From Acidobacteriota bacterium (GTDB lineage: Bacteria; Acidobacteriota; Terriglobia; Bryobacterales; Bryobacteraceae), in assembly GCA_016213755.1 (NCBI GenBank), contig JACQZT010000241.1, positions 1-35,033 on the forward strand: a stretch of 35,033 bases of DNA. Reading direction: 5' to 3'. The notes below the pieces were generated by a model, which did no database searches, was not told the DNA's origin, and was given only the letters and a program-made list of their open reading frames with translations. Numbering within the stretch: position 1 is the first letter of the stretch; every line of letters begins with the position of its first letter. Below are positions 26,551 through 34,425 of this stretch, piece after piece. The translations under genes were made by a program, and so were the position numbers.

Positions 26551-27402
26551 CTACCGGCTCAGGAGGGCCCGAAGCCAGGTCAGGGAGCGTTCGATCATCG
26601 GGCCTCCCTGCCCTTCGCACTCGATCGACAGCACACCGTCGAAGCCGCCTTCCACCAGAATCTCGACGCAGCGCCGTATGTTGTCCGCGTTGACCCCGTC
26701 GCCGATGGCGCAGTGGCTGACGGCGATGCCGGTCAGATCGCCGCGCGCGGCGGCGGCCAGCGAGGGGCTGACGTCCTTGATGTGTACGTGGCTGACTTCG
26801 TTTTCGAAGCGCGACAGGAACGCCACCGGGTCCTGGCCCGCGATGAACGTGTTGCCGGTGTCCATGTTCAGGCGCAGATAGGGCGAGTCGGAAAACGCCA
26901 GCATCTCGGCCATGAACTCGGGCTTGGTGGTGAAGTGGCCGTGGGGCTCGATGTTGATGACGATGTCGTAAGCCTCGGCCACCGGCAGCACCTGCTCGTA
27001 GATGCGCCGCATGTGCTCCATGGCTTCGCGCTCGCTCATGCCTGCTGGCGGGAAGCGGTCGTCGGTAGTGTCGATGCGCGGGCAGCCGGCCAGCTTGGCC
27101 CAGCGGATGGAGTGCAGAATGTACTCGACGCCCAGCGTGGCGCCTTCGGGCTTCGAGAGCGGAAACGCGGCGTCCAACTGCGAGAACCGGACCCCGTAGC
27201 CGTCCATCTTCTTGCGCAGTAGCAGCGGGTCTTCCCACAGCGCGATGTGGGGCTGATAGCCCAGGCCGTGAATCCAGCTCACGCCGTCGATGGCCCCGCA
27301 CTCGATGTGGTGCAGCCCGTTGCGCTGGGCCCACTGGAGGCATTGCTCGAAGCTCCAGTAGGCCGAATTGAAGGCGTCGGTGTGGAAGCCGATTTCAAGC
27401 AT
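26551..27402 (-). CDS. Sugar phosphate isomerase/epimerase (xylose-isomerase-like TIM barrel)
   Basis: MLEIGFHTDAFNSAYWSFEQCLQWAQRNGLHHIECG; IVINIEPHGHFTTKPEFMAEML; LNMDTGNTFIAGQDP; SHVHIKDVSP; LSIECEGQGGP. Confidence 0.9.
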   Translation of the reverse strand: MLEIGFHTDAFNSAYWSFEQCLQWAQRNGLHHIECGAIDGVSWIHGLGYQPHIALWEDPLLLRKKMDGYGVRFSQLDAAFPLSKPEGATLGVEYILHSIRWAKLAGCPRIDTTDDRFPPAGMSEREAMEHMRRIYEQVLPVAEAYDIVINIEPHGHFTTKPEFMAEMLAFSDSPYLRLNMDTGNTFIAGQDPVAFLSRFENEVSHVHIKDVSPSLAAAARGDLTGIAVSHCAIGDGVNADNIRRCVEILVEGGFDGVLSIECEGQGGPMIERSLTWLRALLSR

Positions 27403-27408
27403 GGCACG

Positions 27409-28179
27409 CTACCACTGGTCCAACCCCTCGGTCAGTTCGATATAGGCGCCCCACGGGTCGGTGAGGAACGCCAGCCCGAGTTTGAGCTTGGGAACCTGGC
27501 GGTAAGCCACGTCCAGCTTGACGCCCGCCGCTTCCAGCTTCTGGCAGAACGCTTCCAGGTTTTTGACTTCGAATCCGATGTGATCGAGCGCGCGGCCCTT
27601 GGTGGGCGCGGTGGCCGTCTCCGCCAGGGCGAAGGTCAGGTTCGCGCCGGGAATGTCGGCCGCCTCGAAATTGCCGCGCTTGCCGGGCACGGCGCCAAAA
27701 TGTTTCGCATACCACGCCTGGGTGGCTTTCACGTCCCGGTTGTACCAGTGAATGTGATGATGCGCCACCGGCGTCGTCAGGGCGGGGTCTTCGGTAAGCT
27801 CGACCTTTACCTCTTCCGGACCCATGACCATCGCCTGCCGGCCAACCTTCTCGGGCATCTTCACGCCCAGCGCGGCCAGGCGGGCCAGCGTGCCCTTCAT
27901 GTCGCGCACCAGGAAAGCCAGATGGCCGATGACCGAGCCGTCGGTGCCGCCCGACGGCTCGCCCTTCTGGATCAGAATCAGCGTGCCGGGCATCTTCACC
28001 ACGTCGAAGTTGCCAACTTTGATGGCCCCGGCCCCGAGACCGTCGACGAAGAACTTTCGCTGGGCCTCGGTGTCGCGCACGCGCAGGTGCAGGTGGCCGT
28101 TGGTCACTCCGGCCGCGTTGGGGGGCGCAAGCTGCGCGCTCGCGACCGTGGCGGCGAATAGCAGCATGGCGGGGCGCAT
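27409..28179 (-). CDS. Exported VOC (glyoxalase/bleomycin-resistance) protein with two VOC modules
   Basis: MRPAMLLFAATVASAQ signal peptide; TNGHLHLRVRDTEAQRKFFVDGLG and HHHIHWYNRDVKATQAWYAKHFG modules. Confidence 0.87.
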   Translation of the reverse strand: MRPAMLLFAATVASAQLAPPNAAGVTNGHLHLRVRDTEAQRKFFVDGLGAGAIKVGNFDVVKMPGTLILIQKGEPSGGTDGSVIGHLAFLVRDMKGTLARLAALGVKMPEKVGRQAMVMGPEEVKVELTEDPALTTPVAHHHIHWYNRDVKATQAWYAKHFGAVPGKRGNFEAADIPGANLTFALAETATAPTKGRALDHIGFEVKNLEAFCQKLEAAGVKLDVAYRQVPKLKLGLAFLTDPWGAYIELTEGLDQW

Positions 28180-28183
28180 CGTC

Positions 28184-29044
28184 CTACGCCGCCGCCAGCC
28201 CGCGCAGGTTCCAGCCGCAAATGACGCTGGCTTCGAACTTGTTTCCGCCCGGGCCGGGCCAGTGTGTCTCCAGGCTGAGGTAGCCCTTGTAGCCGTCGGC
28301 TTGAAGGGCCGCGATTTGACCCTTCCAATCCACCGAGCGTGTGCCCAGCGGCCCCCACACCGGCTTGTGGTCCTCGATGTGGCAGTCCTTGGCGTGCACG
28401 TGGGCGATACGGTTGGCCGGCAGCAGGCTGTAACCATATGGGAACGGCTCCTCGCCCGCGCACAGCGCGTTGGCCGGATCCCAGACCACCTGCAAGGCCG
28501 GATTCGAAACCGCCTTGAGCACCGCCGCGGTCTCGGCCGCCGTGGCCACGTTGCAGGCGTGCTCGTTTTCGAGCCCAATGATCAGGTCTTCCTTGGCCGC
28601 CTTCTCAGCCAGCTCCGCCAGCCCCTTCACCACGCCGTCAAAGCACTTCTGCGGCTCCACCGTCCGCCAGTAGGTGAAGACCCGGATGATCTTGCAGCCC
28701 ATCAGCTTGGCGATCGAGAAGGCATGCTCGGCCAGGCGCGGCTGGTCCTCGAACGTGTGCTTGGAGGCAAACACGTCGTGCTGAATGCGCGCATCCACGG
28801 GCGGCGAATCCGGCAGCACGCACTTGAGCAGCGGCGAGGCGATACCCACCACCTTCAACCCCTTGGCGGCCACCAGGTCGCGCGCGCGAAGCAACTCGTC
28901 CTGGGACAGGTCCATAATGTTCTTGCCCCACAAGACGCGCAACTCGGCGCCGGTCATGCCGGTGGCAACCATCGGCTCCAGCGCTTTTTCGAGGTCCGGG
29001 GAGTACTCGTCCGTAATAGCGGCAATCGGGAATTTGGGCATCAT
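28184..29044 (-). CDS. Sugar phosphate isomerase/epimerase (xylose-isomerase-like TIM barrel)
   Basis: MMPKFPIAAITDEYSPDLEKALEPMVATGMTGAELRVLWGKNI; LIIGLENEHACNVATAAETAAVL; VVWDPANAL; IAHVHAKDCHI. Confidence 0.9.
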   Translation of the reverse strand: MMPKFPIAAITDEYSPDLEKALEPMVATGMTGAELRVLWGKNIMDLSQDELLRARDLVAAKGLKVVGIASPLLKCVLPDSPPVDARIQHDVFASKHTFEDQPRLAEHAFSIAKLMGCKIIRVFTYWRTVEPQKCFDGVVKGLAELAEKAAKEDLIIGLENEHACNVATAAETAAVLKAVSNPALQVVWDPANALCAGEEPFPYGYSLLPANRIAHVHAKDCHIEDHKPVWGPLGTRSVDWKGQIAALQADGYKGYLSLETHWPGPGGNKFEASVICGWNLRGLAAA

Positions 29045-29053
29045 AACGTGCCT

Positions 29054-29059
29054 ATTGTA
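29054..29059 (-). promoter_or_regulatory. -10-like TACAAT upstream of the 29044 isomerase gene
   Basis: Minus strand TATACAAT AGGCACGTT ATGATG. Confidence 0.45.
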
Positions 29060-29089
29060 TAACGGCGGGGGGTGCGGGCGGATCAGGCC

Positions 29090-29187
29090 TGCGCGATGCA
29101 GGTGTTCCTCGTTGAACGCTACCACCTCGGCTTCCAAACGGCGCAGAAAAGCGAAGACCATCGGACACGCGTCCTGGCCAGGACCAT
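29090..29187 (-). pseudogene. Degenerate VapC-like toxin remnant
   Basis: Directly after the VapB stop: ATGGTCCTGG start (MVL..., VapC-like) at 29187; then, in a different frame, LRRLEAEVVAFNEEHLHRA (29146-29090), which resembles the mid-region of PIN-domain VapC. Only about 150 bp separate VapB from the next gene. Confidence 0.4.
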
Positions 29188-29190
29188 GCC

Positions 29191-29463
29191 TCAGTAGCCT
29201 TCCGCACCATAACCCAGGATCTGGTCTTCTTCCTCGCGACTCATCACCCGCCCCAATTCGCCAGGCGGCATCAGGGGCCACACATTCTGCTCCAGGTACT
29301 CCCTCAGGCTCTTGCGGCCACCGGGCTTGCCGCTCCGGGCCTGGAGCCGGGCCCGGCGTTCCACCAGCGCCCGCCGGATAGCTTCCGTCTTGGTCTCATG
29401 CGCCAGGCTGGCCACTTCACCGGCCAGCTTCTCGACGTCGGCATTCTTGATGTTCAGCGCCAT
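29191..29463 (-). CDS. vapB: VapB-like antitoxin (Rv0623/PSK_trans_fac-type)
   Basis: MALNIKNADVEKLAGEVASLAHETKTEAIRRALVERRARL typical N-terminus; C-terminal GELGRVMSREEEDQILGYGAEGY. Confidence 0.85.
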   Translation of the reverse strand: MALNIKNADVEKLAGEVASLAHETKTEAIRRALVERRARLQARSGKPGGRKSLREYLEQNVWPLMPPGELGRVMSREEEDQILGYGAEGY

Positions 29464-29508
29464 GGTGGAATGCTGCCTATAATTCCACCATTCTACCTTG
29501 TCAGCGCA

Positions 29509-30450
29509 TTATCCTTCCACCACCGCCTGAATCGTGGCCGGCGCGTTGCCCTCCAGGCGGTTGTTCACGAAGATGTAGGCTTCCTGCCGCTCTTCGCGGG
29601 CGCGCCGGATGAGGTCTCTTATCGACTCGCGCGCGGCCGGGTCGGGGTCCTGCACTTCCTTGTAGGGGGAGAACCGTTTCACCGCGTCTTCGTAGCTGCG
29701 ACCGTGGCGCAGCAGGGCGCGCGTGAGGGTGAAGTCCGCCGTGCGGGCGCCGTCGAGGCCGGTCTGATGGCGCAGTTCCGGCATGCGCGTCCAGGCGTTG
29801 AAGACGTGCGCCACGTTGTGCGACCGCAGAACGCCGAAATACTCCGGACCCAGGTAGTCGGGGTTGCGAATCTCGACCGCATAGCGCCAGTCCCCGGCCA
29901 GCGACGCCAGGAACGGATCGAGCGCGGAGAGGAACTGGTCCGCGCCGGCGAAATCCTTCTTCGAGAAAGTTCCGAACTCGAAAATGAACGCCGCCACGCG
30001 CGCGCGGTGCGGTTCGAGGGCCCGCAGAAAGGCCCCCTCGAACAGCGCGCGGTTCAAGAAACTGTCGTTGGTTTGTCCAGCGCGCGAGCCGTAGCGCGCA
30101 TGGCCGGGGAAGGTGCGGACGGTGATGTCCTCCGGCACTTTGAAGGCGAAGCGCAGCGAGGCCGGCGCGGAGGCGAACAGGCGGCGCCAGTAATCGTCCG
30201 AGGGGAACTGGTAGAAAGTGAAGTCGCCGCACACCACGGGGAACGTCTCGGCATACTCGGCCAGGCACTCGGCCTCGAACTTCTTCTTCGAAAAGCGCCC
30301 GCGGGTGAAGTACCGCTCGGCGGTGTAAATCTGCCCCAGCCAGCCTTCATACTTCCACGAGCTTGTGCCCAGGCAGATCCCTTCGGCGGCCAGAGCCGAC
30401 AGTCGCTCGGCCAGAGGCGAACGCGGCGGTTCCTCGAACAGCGGCAGCAT
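29509..30450 (-). CDS. DUF72-family protein (YecE-like)
   Basis: ICLGTSSWKYEGWLGQIYTAERYFTRGRFSKKKFEAECLAEYAETFPVV; FAFKVPEDIT; RYAVEIRNPDYLGPEYFGVL; AYIFVNNRLEGNAPATIQAV. Confidence 0.93.
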   Translation of the reverse strand: MLPLFEEPPRSPLAERLSALAAEGICLGTSSWKYEGWLGQIYTAERYFTRGRFSKKKFEAECLAEYAETFPVVCGDFTFYQFPSDDYWRRLFASAPASLRFAFKVPEDITVRTFPGHARYGSRAGQTNDSFLNRALFEGAFLRALEPHRARVAAFIFEFGTFSKKDFAGADQFLSALDPFLASLAGDWRYAVEIRNPDYLGPEYFGVLRSHNVAHVFNAWTRMPELRHQTGLDGARTADFTLTRALLRHGRSYEDAVKRFSPYKEVQDPDPAARESIRDLIRRAREERQEAYIFVNNRLEGNAPATIQAVVEG

Positions 30451-30453
30451 GAA

Positions 30454-30529
30454 CTGGGGACAGTATACTCAAACACCAATTCCGAAAGACAGTTGACCGG
30501 GAACTTTGGTGTGAGTGTACTGTCCCCAG
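30454..30529. repeat. Palindromic REP-like element (GGGGACAG family), imperfect
   Basis: Left arm CTGGGGACAGTATACTCAAACACCAATTCC; right arm (reverse complement) CTGGGGACAGTACACTCACACCAAAGTTCCC. Confidence 0.8.
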
Positions 30530-30604
30530 CTTGCGACTGGGCAGGGGTGGCATAATAGACGGTTGCACTATATTGCTCCCCAAACCGGCGCGCGGTCCGA
30601 GCGG

Positions 30605-33529
30605 ATGCGGTATTTCGGCTTTGCCGGCGCCGTCGGAATCCTGCTTCTGCTCAACCTGGCCGGGATCTGGAAGACCGTCTTCGGCCTCGACACCGCAGCC
30701 ATCCTGACCGTCGTCGCCGGCTACCGCATCTTCTACAACGCCGTCTCGCAGCTTCTCGAAAAGAAGATCTCGGCGGACCTGGCCATCTGCATCGCCGTCA
30801 TCGCGGCGCTGGCCGTGGGCGAGTACCTGGCGGCGGCCGAAGCGATGTTCATCATGCTGGTGGGCGAGGGGCTGGAAGGCTACGCCGCCGGCCGCACCGA
30901 GGCCGCCATCCACCGCTTCGTGGAGCAATTGCCGCGCCGCACCCGGCGGGTTCGCGACGGCGCCGAGGAAGAGGTGGACGCCTCGGCCCTGGAGGTGGAC
31001 GACGAGATCCTGGTCCGCTCGGGCGAACGCATCGCCGCCGACGGCGTGGTGGCGCAGGGCGTCTCCTCGGTCGACGAAAGCGCCATCACCGGCGAGTCGC
31101 TGCCGCGCGACAAGCAGCCCGGCGACGAAGTATTCTCGGGCACCCTGAACGGAAACAGTCTGCTGCGCATTCGCGTCACCCGGGCGGGCGAAGATACCAC
31201 CCTGGCGCGCGTCATCCGCCTGGTCGAGGACGCCAGACAAAAGCGCGCGCCGGTCGAGCGCCTGGCCGACCGCTGGGCGCGCTACTTCCTGCCCGCCCTC
31301 CTGCTGGCCGGCGGGCTCACCTACTATTTCACCAACGACTGGCTGCGCACCGTCTCCGTGCTCATCGTGGCCTGCCCCTGCGCCCTGATCCTGGCCACGC
31401 CCACGGCCATGGTGGCCGCCATCGGCGGCCTGGCGCGGCGCGGCATCCTGGTGCGCGGCGGAACCGTGTTGCAGGAAGCCGCGCGGGTCAACACCGTTGT
31501 GTTCGACAAGACCGGAACGGTGACCGAGGGGCGCTTTGAAGTCGTCAAGATCCTGCTCGATCAGGCGGCGTCGGAAGAAGAATTGCTGCGCCTGGCCGCC
31601 ACCGCCGAGAGCGGCTCGGATCACACCCTGGCGCTGGTGATCGTCGAAGAGGCCGCGCGCCGCGGCATCTCACCTCCCGCGACGGAAGACGCGCGCGTCA
31701 TCCCCGGCCGGGGCGCCGAATGCACGCTGGCCGGCCGCACCATCCGCGCCGGCAACGCGCAGTTCCTGGCCGATCATGGCATCCGTGGCGCCGAGCCGGC
31801 GCTCGAAGAAGCCGACCGGCTGGGCGCCACCACCGTGCTGGTGGCCGCGGGCGACCGCCTGGCGGGCGCTATTCTGCTGCGCGACCGCCTGCGCGCCGGC
31901 GCCCGGCAGGCCGTTCTCGCCCTCCGGAAAGACCTCGAGATCCCCTGGCTGGTGATGCTCACCGGTGACCGCCGCCAGGCTGCGGAAGGCATCGCGCGCG
32001 AGACCGGCATCCCCAACGTGGAAGCCGAGCTGCTGCCGGAGCAGAAGGCCGACCGCGTCCGGCAACTCGCCTCGCAGGGCCGCGTGGTGGCCATGGCCGG
32101 CGACGGCATCAACGACGCCCCCGCGCTGGCTGCCGCCAGCGTGGGCGTGGCGGTGCACGGCGCCAGCGACATCACCGCCGAAGCGGCGGGCGTGGTCTAC
32201 ATGGGCCACTCGCTCGAGAAGCTCCCCAAGCTGTTCGAGGTGAGCCGGCGCGCGGTGCGCACGGCCTGGCAGAACATTATTCTCTTCGCCGGCGTGGTGA
32301 ACCTGCTCGCGGTGGGTGCGGCGGCCTACGGCCAGATCGGTCCGTTGGGCGCGGCGTTCACCCATCAACTCGCTTCCCTGTTCGTGATGCTGAATTCGCT
32401 GCGGCTGCTGCGGGTGGAACGGCCGCGGCGGCGCCGGCAGTGGCTCCACCGCGCCCATCATCTCGCCGCCGCGATCGATCCGAAGGACTGGTTCAACTGG
32501 GTAGTGGCTCGGCGGCGCGAACTCGCCCGGCCCGCGCTGGGCGCGGCGGTCCTGCTGGCCGCACTGAACGGCTTCTACATTCTGAACCCGAATGAAGTGG
32601 GCGTCATCGAACGCTTCGGCCGCCGCGTGCTGCCTTCCCGCGAGCCGGGATTGCACTACAAGCTGCCCTGGCCGATCGAGAAACTGACTCGTGTCGAGGC
32701 GCGCCGCGTGCGCACGATCGAAGTGGGCTTCCGTTCGAGCGGCGCCGTTCAGGGCGCCGAGCCGGCCGCTTACGAGTGGAACGTGCAGCACCGAGCGGGG
32801 CGCTTCCAGCGCAAGCCGGAAGAGTCGCTGATGCTCTCCGGCGACCAGAACATGATCGAGGTCAACGCCACGGTGCATTACCGATTGACTCGGCCCGACG
32901 AGTTTCTCTTCCGGCAACTGGACGGTGAGACCACGGTGCGCGCGGCGGTGGAGTCGGTGTTGCAGTCCATCGCCTCCACCACGCCGCTGGACGACATCTT
33001 CACCGTCGGGCGGCGGGCCATCGAGGCGCGCGCCAAACGGGAGATCCAGCAGAGGCTGGAACGCTATGCCGCAGGCGTCGAGGTGCTGGACGTGAGGCTG
33101 CTGGACGTGCACCCGTCTTTGGAGGTGGTGGACGCCTTTCGCGAGGTCTCCGCGGCTTACGAAGAGAAGAGCCGCCTGGTCAACGAAGCCGAGGGCTACC
33201 GCAACGAGCAGGTGGCGCTGGCGCGCGGCAACGCGCAGGCCCGCCTGGCCACGGCCGCCGGCTACTCGGCGGGAAAGAAGAACCGCGCGGCGGGCGACGC
33301 CGACCGGTTCCGCCAGGACGAAGCGGCCTTCCGCGCGGCGCCTGGCCCCACCGAAATCAGGCTGTACCTGGAGACCATGGAGCTGGTGCTTCCGGGCCGC
33401 AATAAAATCATTGTCGACGGCGGCCGCGGCCGCCGCCACCTGGTGCTGTTGGACGACGGAGTGGAGATCGGCCCGGCCATCGCGCCGGCGGTGGCCGCGC
33501 CCCGCGCCGCGCCCCTGGAGGAGCGTTAG
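30605..33529 (+). CDS. P1B-type heavy-metal ATPase fused to an HflK-like SPFH/prohibitin domain
   Basis: ITGESLP, ACPCALILATP (CPC), VFDKTGTVTEG, MAGDGINDAPALAAASVGVA, then an extra TM (ALGAAVLLAALNGFYIL) and NPNEVGVIERFGRRVLPSREPGLHYKLPWPIEKLTRVEARRVRTIEVGF ... PTEIRLYLETMELVLPGRNKIIVDGG (HflK hallmarks) in one uninterrupted frame. Confidence 0.92.
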   Translation: MRYFGFAGAVGILLLLNLAGIWKTVFGLDTAAILTVVAGYRIFYNAVSQLLEKKISADLAICIAVIAALAVGEYLAAAEAMFIMLVGEGLEGYAAGRTEAAIHRFVEQLPRRTRRVRDGAEEEVDASALEVDDEILVRSGERIAADGVVAQGVSSVDESAITGESLPRDKQPGDEVFSGTLNGNSLLRIRVTRAGEDTTLARVIRLVEDARQKRAPVERLADRWARYFLPALLLAGGLTYYFTNDWLRTVSVLIVACPCALILATPTAMVAAIGGLARRGILVRGGTVLQEAARVNTVVFDKTGTVTEGRFEVVKILLDQAASEEELLRLAATAESGSDHTLALVIVEEAARRGISPPATEDARVIPGRGAECTLAGRTIRAGNAQFLADHGIRGAEPALEEADRLGATTVLVAAGDRLAGAILLRDRLRAGARQAVLALRKDLEIPWLVMLTGDRRQAAEGIARETGIPNVEAELLPEQKADRVRQLASQGRVVAMAGDGINDAPALAAASVGVAVHGASDITAEAAGVVYMGHSLEKLPKLFEVSRRAVRTAWQNIILFAGVVNLLAVGAAAYGQIGPLGAAFTHQLASLFVMLNSLRLLRVERPRRRRQWLHRAHHLAAAIDPKDWFNWVVARRRELARPALGAAVLLAALNGFYILNPNEVGVIERFGRRVLPSREPGLHYKLPWPIEKLTRVEARRVRTIEVGFRSSGAVQGAEPAAYEWNVQHRAGRFQRKPEESLMLSGDQNMIEVNATVHYRLTRPDEFLFRQLDGETTVRAAVESVLQSIASTTPLDDIFTVGRRAIEARAKREIQQRLERYAAGVEVLDVRLLDVHPSLEVVDAFREVSAAYEEKSRLVNEAEGYRNEQVALARGNAQARLATAAGYSAGKKNRAAGDADRFRQDEAAFRAAPGPTEIRLYLETMELVLPGRNKIIVDGGRGRRHLVLLDDGVEIGPAIAPAVAAPRAAPLEER

Positions 33530-33534
33530 CCGAG

Positions 33535-34425
33535 ATGCAGTTAGAAAAGTACAGGCGATACTTCCCCGCCCTGGCCGCCCTGGGCCTGCTGGTCTTGCTG
33601 TGGCTGACCTTCTTCACGGTGCGCGAAACCGAGTTCGTGCTGGTGACCCAGTTCGGCCGGCCGCTGTACACGGTAACCGAGGCGGGCTTGCACGCCAAAT
33701 GGTTTTTCCAATCCGGCACTTTCTTCGACCGCCGTCTGCGCATCTACAATCCGCGCCCGTCGGAGTTCCTGAGTCGCGACAAGAAAAACCTGGTGATCGA
33801 GAGCTACGTCGCCTGGCGCATCCGCGATCCCAAGCGCTTTGTCGAAACCGTGGGCGACCCGGTGGCGGCCGAGATGCGCCTGCACGACATCGTCTGGTCG
33901 GGCCTCGCCGCCGCGCTGGGCACGGTGGACTTTGAGTCCATCGTCACTACCAACCGCGAAGCGGCGCAGGCCGCGCGCCTTCAAGACAGCCTCTCGACGT
34001 CCGCCGACCGCGCCGCGCTGGAGCAATACGGCATACAGGTCGTGGACGTGCGCATCAAGCGCCTGAACCTGCCCGAACAAAACAAGCAGAGCGTGTTCGC
34101 GCGCATGCGCGCCGAGCGCGAGCGCATCGCGCGCCAGTACCGCGCCGAGGGCGAGGAGCAGGCCCTGAGCATCCGCGCCGGCGCCGACCGCCAGCGCGAG
34201 GAGATCCTCTCGGCGGCCTACAAGGAAGCCGAGAAGACCAAGGGCGAGGGCGACGCCGAATCGACCCGCGTCTACAGCCAGGCCTACTCGCGCAACCCGC
34301 GGTTCTACAAACTGCTGCGCACGCTGGAGTCGTACAAGAAGATCCTGGACGACAAGACCACGGCCATTCTCAGCTCGGATTCCGAGCTGCTCAAGATCCT
34401 CATGCGGGGCGAGACGGCGCAATGA
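33535..34425 (+). CDS. hflC: HflC-like SPFH protein
   Basis: N-terminal TM; FFTVRETEFVLVTQFGRPLYTVTEAGLHAKWFFQ; VVDVRIKRLNLPEQNKQSVFARMRAERERIARQYRAEGEEQALSIRAGADRQREEILSAAYKEAEKTKGEGDAESTRVYSQAYSRNPRFYKLLRTLESYKKIL. Confidence 0.94.
   Translation: MQLEKYRRYFPALAALGLLVLLWLTFFTVRETEFVLVTQFGRPLYTVTEAGLHAKWFFQSGTFFDRRLRIYNPRPSEFLSRDKKNLVIESYVAWRIRDPKRFVETVGDPVAAEMRLHDIVWSGLAAALGTVDFESIVTTNREAAQAARLQDSLSTSADRAALEQYGIQVVDVRIKRLNLPEQNKQSVFARMRAERERIARQYRAEGEEQALSIRAGADRQREEILSAAYKEAEKTKGEGDAESTRVYSQAYSRNPRFYKLLRTLESYKKILDDKTTAILSSDSELLKILMRGETAQ

Noticed and set aside
27555-27580. TTCGAATCC-like string resembling a tRNA T-loop
   Set aside because: Lies inside the VOC coding sequence with no acceptor or anticodon arm pairing around it.
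30515-30604. Upstream extension of the ATPase ORF (MYCPQLATGQGWHNRRLHYIAPQTGARSER)
   Set aside because: Begins inside the palindromic element and is not ATPase-like; ATG at 30605 immediately before the first TM is more plausible.
31670-33439. 589-aa minus-strand ORF antisense to the ATPase::HflK fusion
   Set aside because: Shadow ORF without recognisable domain; conserved ATPase and SPFH motifs are on the plus strand.
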